Made by a program: the position numbers and the translations under genes. Positions 1 to 8,328 of a stretch of DNA of 64,000 bases are shown piece after piece. The DNA is from Bacillota bacterium (lineage in GTDB: Bacteria; Bacillota_I; Bacilli_A; Izemoplasmatales; Hujiaoplasmataceae): the NCBI GenBank assembly GCA_018816905.1, contig JAHIVB010000002.1, positions 1 to 64,000 of the forward strand, written 5' to 3'. The stretch's first letter is position 1, and each line of letters opens with the position of its first letter. Below the pieces are notes generated by a model that saw only the letters and a program-made list of their open reading frames with translations, searched no databases and was not told the origin of the DNA.

Positions 1-448
1 TTAAAAAGTATTTGTATATCTCCTTATACTTTGCTGGTACCACTTTCAAAATATCTTGATAGTAGCCATAAGATTTAATCTGGGTATTAAAGTAAAAAAG
101 ATGAATCTCCGCAATTGCACCTGCCACTTGAGATGTCACTTCATCCATGTGAAATCCACGAATATCTTGATCTCCTGAATGGCTTAACAACAGCCATATA
201 TCGTTGTCCATCACTCGATAATTGATTAAATAAGGAATTCTGAAATTCCCATCCTTACTAAATTTTTGATATACATTCAACTCATCATAATCCGAGTTTT
301 TTTTCAAAATATATCTACATTTTTCAGTCTGAATGTCGAACACATTGTAAACTTTATTAAGTTTGGTATCTTTTACTTGCGATACACTTAATATTTTATC
401 GGTTGGTAAAAGAAAATGTAAAACCTCGTTTATATTTATTAAATCCAT
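1..448 (-). CDS. Phosphotransferase-like (APH/choline-kinase fold) protein, C-terminus off window
   Basis: This minus-strand frame is open from an ATG at 448 to the window edge, giving 149 visible residues, so the 3' end is missing. The visible part resembles the N-lobe of aminoglycoside-phosphotransferase/choline-kinase folds: strands around VYNVFDIQ, then CRYILKK with candidate ATP-binding lysines, and a hinge-like segment NDIWLLLSHSG. The catalytic HxDxxxxN loop would lie beyond the edge, so activity cannot be judged. An in-frame ATG at 460 is a possible alternative start; the 448 ATG is preceded by a weak GGGG. The family call rests on shape only. Confidence 0.5.
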   Translation of the reverse strand, partial: MDLININEVLHFLLPTDKILSVSQVKDTKLNKVYNVFDIQTEKCRYILKKNSDYDELNVYQKFSKDGNFRIPYLINYRVMDNDIWLLLSHSGDQDIRGFHMDEVTSQVAGAIAEIHLFYFNTQIKSYGYYQDILKVVPAKYKEIYKYFL

Positions 449-588
449 AAGATACCCCATATGACACTTTAATTTATTTTAACATTTTTATGATTATTTT
501 AATACCTAATTTTAGATTATTAAGCTATATGTAAATCATTAATTTGCAGTTCGGAACCACATCACCCCTAAAAAACGGATGGAAATTA

Positions 589-610
589 GTTCAAGTCCCA
601 CCCCGCTCCA
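589..610 (+). other. tRNA/tmRNA-like 3' end remnant
   Basis: A plus-strand stretch reads like a T-loop, T-stem 3' strand and acceptor end (TTCAAGTCCCAC then CCCCGCTCCA) and is followed six bases later by a hairpin terminator. The bases upstream do not supply the matching T-stem 5' strand or any tRNA body, so this is not a complete tRNA. Such orphan 3' ends are typical of attachment-site duplications left by integrases that target tRNA or tmRNA genes. It could also be chance similarity. Confidence 0.3.
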
Positions 611-615
611 AAGAA

Positions 616-649
616 AAAAGACCAATTCTCTTTAGAAAGTTGGTCTTTT
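616..649 (-). terminator. Rho-independent terminator of tRNA-Leu(GAG), probably bidirectional
   Basis: The stem AAAAGACCAA pairs with TTGGTCTTTT around a 14-base loop. Read on the minus strand it is followed by a T-rich run. Read on the plus strand it would also terminate transcripts coming through the tRNA-like remnant. Confidence 0.7.
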
Positions 650-754
650 ATTTCTTAATTTTGTGCCGATAACCATTAGTGAACGCCCACGGCAACATAC
701 TTTTTAGAGGACAACAGAGGACACTGTAGCCCATGAAGCAATCAAACATAAAGT

Positions 755-839
755 TGGTGCGGTTGATGGGACTTGAACCCACACGTCCAATGGACACTAC
801 CCCCTCAAAGTAGCGCGTCTGCCATTCCGCCACAACCGC
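755..839 (-). tRNA. tRNA-Leu (anticodon GAG)
   Basis: A complete class II tRNA on the minus strand. The acceptor GCGGTTG pairs with CAACCGC, A73 is followed by an encoded CCA, the T-arm is GTGGG-TTCAAGT-CCCAT, and there is a long variable arm. The anticodon loop TTGAGGG sits on a CTACT/GGTAG stem, which gives GAG (reads CUC/CUU). Confidence 0.95.
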
Positions 840-925
840 ATATAGCATGATATATTATAATCGATAGTTCACAAGAATGCAAAACTTTTTTGACTGACAA
901 AAGCCAAAATAATGTCTTTAAAAGA

Positions 926-949
926 AAAAAGTCGCTGAGCGACTTTTTA
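926..949 (-). terminator. Terminator of the phosphofructokinase gene
   Basis: Perfect 10-bp hairpin AAAAAGTCGC/GCGACTTTTT with a three-base loop, overlapping the stop codon of the gene, followed on the minus strand by TTTTTC. Confidence 0.85.
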
Positions 950-2167
950 TTTCAGTTTTGTAAACTGTTGAATACCATCTTTATACATTGGTGGATTTTC
1001 ACCTTGTATGAGAGGCAACACATATTCCAAGAATTTCTCATTGACTCCATTTAAGGTTTCGTTAATCATTTCAATTGGAACTTGCTTCTCTACATTAGCG
1101 CAAGCCTTCAAAGGATGAAGTTGATATTCTACTTTATACGGATTGGAAGAGACTCTGTGGATGGTGACCATTAAATCCGACTTTCCTTCAAGAACAGCTA
1201 AAACCGCTCTTTTTCCGACTTCAATTGCTTCTGTGACATCAGTATGACTTTGAATGTGTGATGCAGCTCTTTGAGTCGAACCGAATTCTACGGATCTTGA
1301 AGGGATTCCAAGGTCTGTCGATACAATGTTTGCGAGTTTTGAACTGACTCCTCCAAGTTGGAAGTGTCCGAAAGCATCTTTCAATCCTGAAGAGGAAGAT
1401 ACGAAGATACCATCTTCGTTTTGGATTCCTTCTGAGACCGCAATTAAACATTGTTTTTTCATCATATATACCTTTTTGACATCTTCTTTAAACTTATTGA
1501 TATCAAAAGGTACTTCAGGTAAATATATTAGGTCTGGGCCAAAACCACTAAGATTTGCGATTGCTGCTGCAGCGGTTAACCATCCCGCATGTCGTCCCAT
1601 TATTTCCACAATCGTTACTTTTCCGTTTGGATAAGCTAGCATGTCATATGAAATTTCCATCATCGTATTAGCGATGAATTTCGCAGCTGAACCGTATCCA
1701 GGGGTATGATCCGTCATCGGGAGATCGTTGTCAATGGTCTTTGGAACGCCAATAATGTTGATATCGTAATCGATTTGAGACATGTAACTAGCTATTTTAT
1801 CGCAAGTGTCCATTGAATCATTTCCACCGTTATATAGAAAATAACGAATATTGTACTTTTTAAAAATGTAAAGCAGGCGAATATAGTCTGAATCATCTTC
1901 TTTAAAGTTCTTCAGTTTGTGTCTTACAGAACCAAACGCAGAACCCGGTGTATGTTTCAACAACTCAATCTGTTGCTCGTCCTGTTTTGACATAAAAATG
2001 AAATCTTCATTGAGCGCGCCTTGAATTCCGTGACGCATGCAAATAACATCCTCAATATAAGGATGATGTTTTCTCGCTTCTGAAATCACGCCATACGCTG
2101 ACGCATTGATGACGCTTGTCGGTCCTCCAGACTGACCGTAAAGCAGGTTTCCTCTTAATTTAGTCAT
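947..2167 (-). CDS. pfp: 6-phosphofructokinase, probably pyrophosphate-dependent
   Basis: A 406-residue cytoplasmic enzyme phosphorylating fructose 6-phosphate in glycolysis. Visible motifs are GQSGGPTSVIN near residue 10, GGNDSM near 112, PKTIDNDL near 140 and MGRHAGW near 187. In the PFK family, ATP enzymes carry GGDGS and PGTIDND, whereas PPi enzymes carry an acidic residue in place of the second motif glycine and PK in place of PG. Both PPi-type features are present, so the donor is inferred to be PPi. The first motif Asp is Asn here. The start was placed at 2167, since AAGGAGTGGTG lies just upstream and inside the longer in-frame reading. Monocistronic with its own terminator. Confidence 0.85.
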   Translation of the reverse strand: MTKLRGNLLYGQSGGPTSVINASAYGVISEARKHHPYIEDVICMRHGIQGALNEDFIFMSKQDEQQIELLKHTPGSAFGSVRHKLKNFKEDDSDYIRLLYIFKKYNIRYFLYNGGNDSMDTCDKIASYMSQIDYDINIIGVPKTIDNDLPMTDHTPGYGSAAKFIANTMMEISYDMLAYPNGKVTIVEIMGRHAGWLTAAAAIANLSGFGPDLIYLPEVPFDINKFKEDVKKVYMMKKQCLIAVSEGIQNEDGIFVSSSSGLKDAFGHFQLGGVSSKLANIVSTDLGIPSRSVEFGSTQRAASHIQSHTDVTEAIEVGKRAVLAVLEGKSDLMVTIHRVSSNPYKVEYQLHPLKACANVEKQVPIEMINETLNGVNEKFLEYVLPLIQGENPPMYKDGIQQFTKLK

Positions 2168-2299
2168 GTTCACCACTCCTTGCACTTATCACCTATGATA
2201 CCAAAAAGAATACAAACAGAAAAGGTTTTTTTTCTCCTTTTGACAAATTTAGTCAATATGACCAAAAGGTTTTCGATAAATTCATTGAAATTGTTGATT

Positions 2300-3091
2300 T
2301 TATCGCGCTACAGTCGCTTTTATCGAAAATTGCATCGGTAGTTTATCTTTCCACTGGGGATGGCGATATCCGATTTTACCTACCTGTTCCATATTACCTG
2401 CATCAAAGCATAAAGTATCAAATTCATGGAAATAAGATATTTGTAACCCGGCTTTAATCAAAGCATTGATTACATCGGATACAGAGTACATCCAGTCATA
2501 CGCTTTTGTCTGTTTGGAAGGTACGGCATACCCACCGATGGTCGTATCTATGTTTTTATACCTTCCAAAATAAGGGTATTTGAACTTAATTTCATTGTTT
2601 GAAAATGCTTCTTCATCCCAAATCAAGTAAAAAGGATGAATCTCATTAATATAGAAGAATCCTGTGTCCTTTAACAAGGCACGGATCGTTCTAGCCCAAA
2701 CGTCAAGATCGGGGATCCAGCCTAAGACTCCTTCGCTTGTAAAAACAATGTCATAGGTTTGATGGTGTATTTCAGACAGTGTAAGGATATCCGATTCAAT
2801 AAAAGAAGCACTGGGTATTCCTAAATCGTTTGCTAATAACTTTGCATAATAAACATTGCCTTTGACAAAATCAACACCTGTAACAAGTGCTCCTTCTCTT
2901 GCAAGACTTAGGGTGTCTGCGCCGGTATTGCATTGTAAATGAATCAAAGATTTCCCTTTGATATTTCCGAGTTCTTCAAGAATGATCGGATTCAATTCAT
3001 AACTCTTCTCTTCTAATACTTTCTTGAAGTGATGGTAATGATCTTCTGAAATGAGATTCCATGCCTTTTTGTTTTGCTCAATTTCTTTCAT
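2300..3091 (-). CDS. Class I SAM-dependent methyltransferase
   Basis: A 263-residue Rossmann-fold methyltransferase. Motif I is a variant, HLQCNTGADTLSLA (residues about 51-64), followed by the acidic strand GALVTGVDF. A YDIVFTSEGVLGW segment corresponds to motif IV/post-motif. The C-terminal half, with many aromatic residues, resembles small-molecule methyltransferases of the UbiE/Methyltransf_11 type. The substrate cannot be read from sequence. Its start overlaps the preceding DUF2087 gene by 14 bases, so it is the last gene of a four-gene operon and probably translationally coupled. GGGTGAT provides the ribosome site. Confidence 0.8.
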   Translation of the reverse strand: MKEIEQNKKAWNLISEDHYHHFKKVLEEKSYELNPIILEELGNIKGKSLIHLQCNTGADTLSLAREGALVTGVDFVKGNVYYAKLLANDLGIPSASFIESDILTLSEIHHQTYDIVFTSEGVLGWIPDLDVWARTIRALLKDTGFFYINEIHPFYLIWDEEAFSNNEIKFKYPYFGRYKNIDTTIGGYAVPSKQTKAYDWMYSVSDVINALIKAGLQISYFHEFDTLCFDAGNMEQVGKIGYRHPQWKDKLPMQFSIKATVAR

Positions 3092-3377
3092 TGTCTATCA
3101 CCCAATAAGCCCTTCCATCAGTCGTTCTTTCCATAAATTTGTAATCAATCAAACTTCTTCGTAATGAGACGTAATCATAATAGACATCAATTAAAATTTC
3201 ATTGACTTCTTTTTCAGAGTATTGTTTCCCTATTTCAAACAACCTACAAATATGCACCAAAGCCAAGTATTTCTTTTTTTGTTTGGAAGGAATGATTTTC
3301 AGCCTTAAAGGACCTTCTGGCTCAAAATAACTTGTATAAACTTGCTTTAATTCAGATTCAGTGATTTCAAAAAACAT
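3078..3377 (-). CDS. DUF2087 domain protein
   Basis: A 99-residue protein whose core (residues about 25-95) matches the DUF2087 pattern: LKIIPSKQKKKYLALVHI, then a Tyr-Ser-Glu-Lys-Glu-Val-Asn-Glu segment, YDYVSLRRSLIDY and a C-terminal FMER...YWVI. This domain is usually fused to or encoded beside transcriptional regulators and is thought to be a winged-helix-like module; its function is unknown. Ribosome site AAGGAGG. It lies between an aldo/keto reductase (9-base gap) and a methyltransferase (14-base overlap), indicating one transcript. Confidence 0.8.
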   Translation of the reverse strand: MFFEITESELKQVYTSYFEPEGPLRLKIIPSKQKKKYLALVHICRLFEIGKQYSEKEVNEILIDVYYDYVSLRRSLIDYKFMERTTDGRAYWVIDNERN

Positions 3378-3386
3378 AGGACCTCC

Positions 3387-4319
3387 TTACCACGGAAGTG
3401 GGTTGTTTTTGATTTCTGATTCATACAGTTTGATGAATTGTTTTTTTAAACTGTCTGGCATATCATATTCTGCAAATTCAAGATTCATTAATAGATGATC
3501 CATTGAATGAATTCCCGGGATGATGCAAGTAATGGCATCGATGCTCTTTATGAAACCAAGCGCATACTTTGTCAAGTTCTTGTCTCTAGTAAAAAATCTT
3601 AATTTTTGACACAAATCAAATCGGCGTTTTTTATCATCAAATGACCATCGGTCTCTAATTCCTGTGAATACAGTAAACTGGTCGTACTTTCCAGACAGCC
3701 ATCCTGAATCAAGAGGGACTTTGGCAATGATCGCCACCCCTTTTTCTTTCGCTTGATTAAGCCACTCTTCCGATATTTGATGAAAGACGTTATACATAAT
3801 TTCAATGACCAAAGAATCGGTATTTTCAAGTGTAAGCTTCAATTCTTCTACGGAATCAATACTGACACCATAGGCTAAAATCAGCCCTTTTTCCTGCATT
3901 TTTTTTAGGACTTTGAAATGATCTGTTTGTCCCGATAAAATATCTTTCCCGGGATTATGCAAGATTAAACTGTCAAGATAAGACGTTTGAAGGCGATCCA
4001 AGCTTTCATGAATGGCTTCTTCAATCGAAGCTGAAGAAAAATCACTTCTTCCGTCTGCACGATGTCCAAATTTTGAATTGATGATGACTTGTTCTCTTGA
4101 GTCTTTTAAAGCGATTCCAAGAATGACTTCAGATTTTCCTGAAGCATAACCCGGCGCCGTATCAAAAAACGTTATCCCGTTCTTCACGGCTTCTTTGACA
4201 AGCATGACTCCTTCTTGTTCTGTCATTGGTGACCAAAATTCAGCATTTCCAAGTTGCCAGGAACCAAATCCGAGTCTACTCGCTAATTTCTTACTATTTG
4301 GATAAACTCTATAGTCCAT
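3387..4319 (-). CDS. Aldo/keto reductase
   Basis: A 310-residue NADPH-dependent oxidoreductase of the AKR superfamily. The catalytic tetrad is visible: Asp and Tyr in FFDTAPGYASG (residues about 47-57), Lys in INSKFGH (about 83) and His in LILHNPG (about 118). The C-terminal region has the usual GIHSMDHLLMNLE cofactor segment. The start at 4319 follows AGGAGGT; a longer in-frame reading would run into the upstream acyltransferase gene. Second gene of the 5616-2300 operon. The physiological carbonyl substrate is unknown. Confidence 0.85.
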   Translation of the reverse strand: MDYRVYPNSKKLASRLGFGSWQLGNAEFWSPMTEQEGVMLVKEAVKNGITFFDTAPGYASGKSEVILGIALKDSREQVIINSKFGHRADGRSDFSSASIEEAIHESLDRLQTSYLDSLILHNPGKDILSGQTDHFKVLKKMQEKGLILAYGVSIDSVEELKLTLENTDSLVIEIMYNVFHQISEEWLNQAKEKGVAIIAKVPLDSGWLSGKYDQFTVFTGIRDRWSFDDKKRRFDLCQKLRFFTRDKNLTKYALGFIKSIDAITCIIPGIHSMDHLLMNLEFAEYDMPDSLKKQFIKLYESEIKNNPLPW

Positions 4320-4329
4320 TTTGACCTCC

Positions 4330-5616
4330 TTATTTAATACTAAAATTATTTTCAAAGAAATTGGACTCTATTTCAACGTCCAATCCCATAGAAGTCAGAT
4401 AAGTGAAGAACGTTTTCTCGAGCAAAGGATTCATAAAGGCTCTCGAGAAAATGATTTTCGTAATTCCATTATAAGAATTCATCGCTATTGCTGGCTTTAA
4501 TCCAGAGCCTAAATTGAAAGTAAATGATTTTACATAAGATTTCAATTCTTCAGGCATGGCTATTTGTCCAAAATTGGAAAACGTCATTGTCGAAGGTTTT
4601 GTTCCGTAATAGAGATATGCAATTTTGAAAATGACCATTTTGATTGGAAGAGGTATGATTCTAACAAAAAAACTTTTCGATAGACGAACGATATTGTTCA
4701 GGCGATTTTGAATTCGGTCTTGAACAAGTTCTTTTGTAAAATCGTTTCTCACTTTTTCAATGATTGATTTTAGATCTGGAATCTCATCTCTTGGTTTGTA
4801 AGTAGTATAGAAATAAAGAGAAAAATTTCGCAACGTTCTTGAATGGAAATAGGGTCGAAGATTAATAGGAATCGTTACAGATATCACTTTTTTCTTCAAT
4901 TTCTTGTTTTCAGTAATCGACAGAACTGAATAAATCAGAAGACTCGCCACAAACTGCGTCAAAGTCGTATTGTATTTTTTAGCGAGATTCAATAATTGAG
5001 CTGTCGGAATCGTTGAATTAATCACGCCACACGCGCTAACAGGTATCTTCTTTTCCTTCATCAAATAGGCGGAAGGATTTTTATACACTACGCGTTTTGA
5101 AGCTTTGTAATTCATTTCGTAACAGTCTGAAAATTCTTGAAATTCAGGGACTTCACCTACAGAAAAAATCGTATCGTCGGTCAACTTCAAATCATGAATC
5201 AATGTGAGATAATGTTTGATGACCGCTTTTAAAAATTGAATTGCGCCATCCCCATCGGACAAGGCATGGAACACTTCAAGACTAATTCTGTTATGGTAAT
5301 AGAAAAAAGTAAAATAATAACGGTTATTTTGGTGTCTTTTAATATTTTCGCATACAATTCCCGTCTCTGGTTTGACCATCATTTTTCGATCGTTTTTTTC
5401 AAAAAAATACCAGAACAATCCATGTCTTAATTGAATGAAAAACGAAGGAAATCTTGGTCTTAAATCTTCAATAGCTTTTTCTAAAACAATGGGATTGATT
5501 AGTTCATTCAAAGTCGCAGAAACACGAAAAACATGCGTAAACCGCTCATTGGGAAGAACAGGATATATTTTAGCCGCATTATCCAAGCGATACCAGTCGC
5601 TGCCTCTTGTGTTCAT
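4330..5616 (-). CDS. Condensation-domain-fold acyltransferase (alcohol acetyltransferase-like)
   Basis: A 428-residue protein with the HxxxDG catalytic motif of the condensation/CoA-dependent acyltransferase superfamily (HALSDGDG near residue 115) and a conserved TFSNFG segment in the C-terminal half. This architecture matches bacterial members of the alcohol acetyltransferase/wax-ester-synthase-like group (AATase family), which transfer an acyl group from CoA to an alcohol or amine. No carrier-protein or adenylation domain is adjacent, so peptide synthesis is unlikely. It opens the operon; upstream is GGGGGT and a TATACT -10 candidate near 5650. The acceptor is unknown. Confidence 0.65.
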   Translation of the reverse strand: MNTRGSDWYRLDNAAKIYPVLPNERFTHVFRVSATLNELINPIVLEKAIEDLRPRFPSFFIQLRHGLFWYFFEKNDRKMMVKPETGIVCENIKRHQNNRYYFTFFYYHNRISLEVFHALSDGDGAIQFLKAVIKHYLTLIHDLKLTDDTIFSVGEVPEFQEFSDCYEMNYKASKRVVYKNPSAYLMKEKKIPVSACGVINSTIPTAQLLNLAKKYNTTLTQFVASLLIYSVLSITENKKLKKKVISVTIPINLRPYFHSRTLRNFSLYFYTTYKPRDEIPDLKSIIEKVRNDFTKELVQDRIQNRLNNIVRLSKSFFVRIIPLPIKMVIFKIAYLYYGTKPSTMTFSNFGQIAMPEELKSYVKSFTFNLGSGLKPAIAMNSYNGITKIIFSRAFMNPLLEKTFFTYLTSMGLDVEIESNFFENNFSIK

Positions 5617-5673
5617 GTATTTGACCCCCGCACCTACTATTAGTATACTTTATTTTGGATTGATATTAAAGTA

Positions 5674-5705
5674 AAAAACAAGAAATCGGGCGATTTCTTG
5701 TTTTT
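5674..5705 (-). terminator. Strong hairpin terminator between two minus-strand units
   Basis: Long stem AAAAACAAGAAATCG/CGATTTCTTGTTTTT with T-rich flanks in both directions. It closes the membrane-protein gene ending at 5733 and isolates the following operon. Confidence 0.85.
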
Positions 5706-5732
5706 GGTCTATAAATGGAATTGATATATTTC

Positions 5733-6545
5733 CTATTTTAATTTTTGGTACTCAGAATGTAAGTACAACCAATAACCACTGATTGCGACACCAGGTAATG
5801 ATAAATAGATATATCCGTTTAGAAGTTCTTTGGAAAAGTTGAATTCCACACCTTCGAGTTCAAACGGTTGGGCAGTTAAAATTTGACTAGCTGAAATGAA
5901 CATCAAAACGCCGAGAACAGAAAAGATACAAATGAGAACTAAGAAAATTCTTAGTTTTGAAGCATCCGGGATGCCCTGCGTTTGTCCTTTCAAAACACTT
6001 TCTGTATCTTGAAGAAAATCAATGAAACGGTTTATAAAAATGAGAACTGCTGAGAAGAATCCTCCATAGATTAAGATTGCAACAATAGCAGCAACAGGTG
6101 ATACCATGAGAAGTGCAAACATACTAATGACGACAACCACGACACCAATGTATAAAATCACTCGATAAATCTGTGCTAAAACTCGGAAAATCTGGACTCC
6201 GGTCAAACTCATGTTCGACTCGCTTTTCGCTCCAAAGTAGATGAGCCACAAAGGACTGGTAAAGACTAATTGAAGAATCAAAGAAGTCATCGATACGCGA
6301 TTCACATAGGCTTCAACCCCGCCTACTGGACTAAACATAGGTCCGGACATAGCATAAATTTCAGCCAAAAGTGTCCTCATGATAAAGTAGCTGAGTACCG
6401 CTACAGCAGTATAACTAAGCGGGATTATCAAGGCTTTCCAACTTCCTGCAAATTCTTTTAAAACTTGTAATGAATTACTTTCTAAAGACTTTAAAACAGG
6501 ACCCTTTTCAAACAAATCTTGTACTGATTCATCAAACTCACTCAT
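5733..6545 (-). CDS. Multi-pass membrane protein, unknown function
   Basis: A 270-residue protein with an N-terminal acidic cytoplasmic segment of about 30 residues and six or so hydrophobic segments (around residues 38-62, 85-105, 125-150, 150-172, 198-220 and 245-262). A Gly-Gly-Val segment precedes TM2. The layout resembles Yip1/RDD-like small membrane proteins, but I do not recognise a diagnostic motif. AGGAGG lies just upstream of the ATG. It is monocistronic, with a terminator downstream at 5705-5674. Confidence 0.7.
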   Translation of the reverse strand: MSEFDESVQDLFEKGPVLKSLESNSLQVLKEFAGSWKALIIPLSYTAVAVLSYFIMRTLLAEIYAMSGPMFSPVGGVEAYVNRVSMTSLILQLVFTSPLWLIYFGAKSESNMSLTGVQIFRVLAQIYRVILYIGVVVVVISMFALLMVSPVAAIVAILIYGGFFSAVLIFINRFIDFLQDTESVLKGQTQGIPDASKLRIFLVLICIFSVLGVLMFISASQILTAQPFELEGVEFNFSKELLNGYIYLSLPGVAISGYWLYLHSEYQKLK

Positions 6546-6634
6546 GAGTTATCCTCCTGTAAAATAGATGATTAACAAGACTATTATATCATAATTTTAA
6601 ACAAGTGAATAATAATTCTAAATATTCTTTATTA

Positions 6635-7570
6635 CTATCCAATCATTGCCTGACTAATAGGACTAGATTTGACTTTTCTCCTTCGATTCACTGCATAAAC
6701 CGAGGCAATGATAATCAAAGATCCTATGGCCTGAAACAATCCAAACTCTTCATTTAAAAATAACACACCGGCAATGATTGAAATCACTGTGGTGAGATTC
6801 GTGAATATCGATGCTTTAGCGACAGGTGTATGCGTCATTGCATAATTAATCATTAGAAATGCGCCTACCGAAGATACTCCTGCAAGATATAAAATGTCAA
6901 TCCAAAACATGAAGTTTTTCATAGGAGCTACAACCAATGTCTGAAAGTTTCCAATCGAATCAATCAATCCTAAAATTGTAAAAGTAATGAAACCGATGAA
7001 GAACATAATATAAGTTCTCTCAAAAGCATCAAACTCAGTCGCTACCTTCCTTGACAATACACTAAACATGGATGCCGTGATGACACTTCCAAATATTAAA
7101 GCAAATCCAAGCCAACTGAAATCTCCTTGGCTTTCACCTAAAGTAGTCAAAAACACGCCAACAATACTAACGAATGCAAAAACGACTTGTATTTTTTTTA
7201 CCTTTTCTTTCAAAAACAAAAATCCAAGCAGAAAACTCGTCATCGGAATCATCGATAGAATGATCCCTACATATGAAGTTTGAAGTAATTTAACTCCATA
7301 CCCTTCACATAAAAAATAGAGAACCGGTTGAACCAAACCAAGAAGAAACACATATAGTAATTTTTTCCCTTTAAACACCGGTTTCTTCTTCTTGAACAGC
7401 ATTACCAAGTTCATGATTAGGAAGGCTACACTGAAACGAAAAGCAAGCATCACAAAAGGAGTCGTTTCCATCATTGCTTTTTTAGAAAACAAAAAACTGA
7501 AACCAAAGATGGCATACCCTAAAAACAAGAATACAATTGAAATCTTACTTTGAGATTCTTTTGAAAGCAT
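6635..7570 (-). CDS. EamA/DMT-family transporter
   Basis: A 311-residue protein made of two repeats of five hydrophobic helices, the EamA/RhaT layout of the drug/metabolite transporter superfamily. The first repeat contains PFVMLAFRFSVAFLIM and ends in LGFLFLKEKVKK; the second contains TPVAKASIFTNLTTV and ends in LNEEFGLFQAIGSLIII. The glutamate after each repeat's helix 4 (LKEK, LNEE) is typical of the family. The substrate is unknown (metabolite or amino-acid export is usual). The ATG at 7570 is preceded by GAGGAAA; the in-frame GTG at 7582 is less likely. Confidence 0.85.
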   Translation of the reverse strand: MLSKESQSKISIVFLFLGYAIFGFSFLFSKKAMMETTPFVMLAFRFSVAFLIMNLVMLFKKKKPVFKGKKLLYVFLLGLVQPVLYFLCEGYGVKLLQTSYVGIILSMIPMTSFLLGFLFLKEKVKKIQVVFAFVSIVGVFLTTLGESQGDFSWLGFALIFGSVITASMFSVLSRKVATEFDAFERTYIMFFIGFITFTILGLIDSIGNFQTLVVAPMKNFMFWIDILYLAGVSSVGAFLMINYAMTHTPVAKASIFTNLTTVISIIAGVLFLNEEFGLFQAIGSLIIIASVYAVNRRRKVKSSPISQAMIG

Positions 7571-7588
7571 CTTTTTCCTCACGTCGTA

Positions 7589-8065
7589 TTATGATATATT
7601 TTGAAATCCAATCACTAAAACCCATATATAGACAAATATCAGTTGTAAAATGATATCAATAATCCAAAAAAGAACTCTAATGAACTTCGCTCCCTTGGTA
7701 ATAACAAACAAATAATAACTCGATGAAAATAGCAAGTACAATCCAATGAAAAACCAGACGATTGGATTGAATTCCGTAAAAATCATATAATAAATCATAA
7801 CGTGAAGTGGAAATGCAAAAAGCAGATAACTTTGAAAAAACAGTTTTGATGTCACATTCTTCTTCTTGACTATCATCCATAGACACAACCCACAATATAA
7901 CAGTGGATATACAATTGCTTGAATGACAATGGAACCTGGTCTAGATAGAAGCTCCTGGTTCATCACGAGATTTCTTAATAAATAAACAAAAATCATCATT
8001 AAAACAACGGTTTCTTCTATCCAGTATTTCTTCCATTTCTCAAACGTCAGATTTTTATTCATCAT
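7589..8065 (-). CDS. Small polytopic membrane protein, unknown function
   Basis: A 158-residue protein with about five transmembrane segments (FVYLLRNLV region, then VIQAIVYPLLYCGLCLWMIV, LLFAFPLHVMIYYMIF, WFFIGLYLLFSSSYYLFVI and WIIDIILQLIFVYIWVLVIGF) and short charged loops. I recognise no family. The start at 8065 (ATG ATG) is chosen since GGGAG precedes it; the open frame upstream only continues through the tRNA-Gln gene and is an artefact. The gene lies 18 bases before the EamA transporter and may be cotranscribed with it. Confidence 0.65.
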   Translation of the reverse strand: MMNKNLTFEKWKKYWIEETVVLMMIFVYLLRNLVMNQELLSRPGSIVIQAIVYPLLYCGLCLWMIVKKKNVTSKLFFQSYLLFAFPLHVMIYYMIFTEFNPIVWFFIGLYLLFSSSYYLFVITKGAKFIRVLFWIIDIILQLIFVYIWVLVIGFQNIS

Positions 8066-8135
8066 TTCATCTCCCATAGAGTTTGAACACATGAAAATTA
8101 TACTTGATTTTGAGATTATTTGAATTCTTTTAAAG

Positions 8136-8160
8136 AAAAAAACCACGAAAACCGTGATTT
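8136..8160 (-). terminator. Terminator after tRNA-Gln
   Basis: Short hairpin ATCACG/CGTGGT followed by seven Ts on the minus strand, placed directly after the tRNA 3' end. Confidence 0.55.
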
Positions 8161-8170
8161 TAACTTGTAC

Positions 8171-8245
8171 TGGCAGGGCTAGAGAGATTCGAACTCTCGG
8201 TCTCGGAGTCAGAGTCCGATGCCTTAACCACTTGGCCATAGCCCA
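8171..8245 (-). tRNA. tRNA-Gln (anticodon CTG)
   Basis: A complete 75-base tRNA with encoded CCA. The anticodon loop CTCTGAC on stem TCGGA/TCCGA gives CTG, which reads CAG. The T-arm is GAGAG-TTCGAAT-CTCTC. The acceptor pairs at positions 2-7 (GGGCTA/TAGCCC), but position 1 is T and position 72 is also T, so the usual U1:A72 pair is absent. G73 is present, as expected for glutamine tRNA. Confidence 0.93.
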
Positions 8246-8328
8246 ATGTCGATAAATCCTATAAATACTATATCATAATTTCTTGTTTTGACAAGACCCC
8301 AATACTAGTAAAAAGAGAGAAAGACAGA

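Noticed and set aside
703-725. TGTCCTC tandem pair after tRNA-Leu(GAG)
   Set aside because: Two 7-base units are expected by chance in this window and have no relation to the cassette motifs.
1239-1634. Open frames overlapping the phosphofructokinase gene
   Set aside because: They are shadows of a well-recognised gene, with no ribosome sites and atypical composition.
8066-8239. N-terminal extension of the 7589-8065 membrane protein
   Set aside because: It would run through the tRNA-Gln gene; GGGAG sits right before the shorter ATG start.
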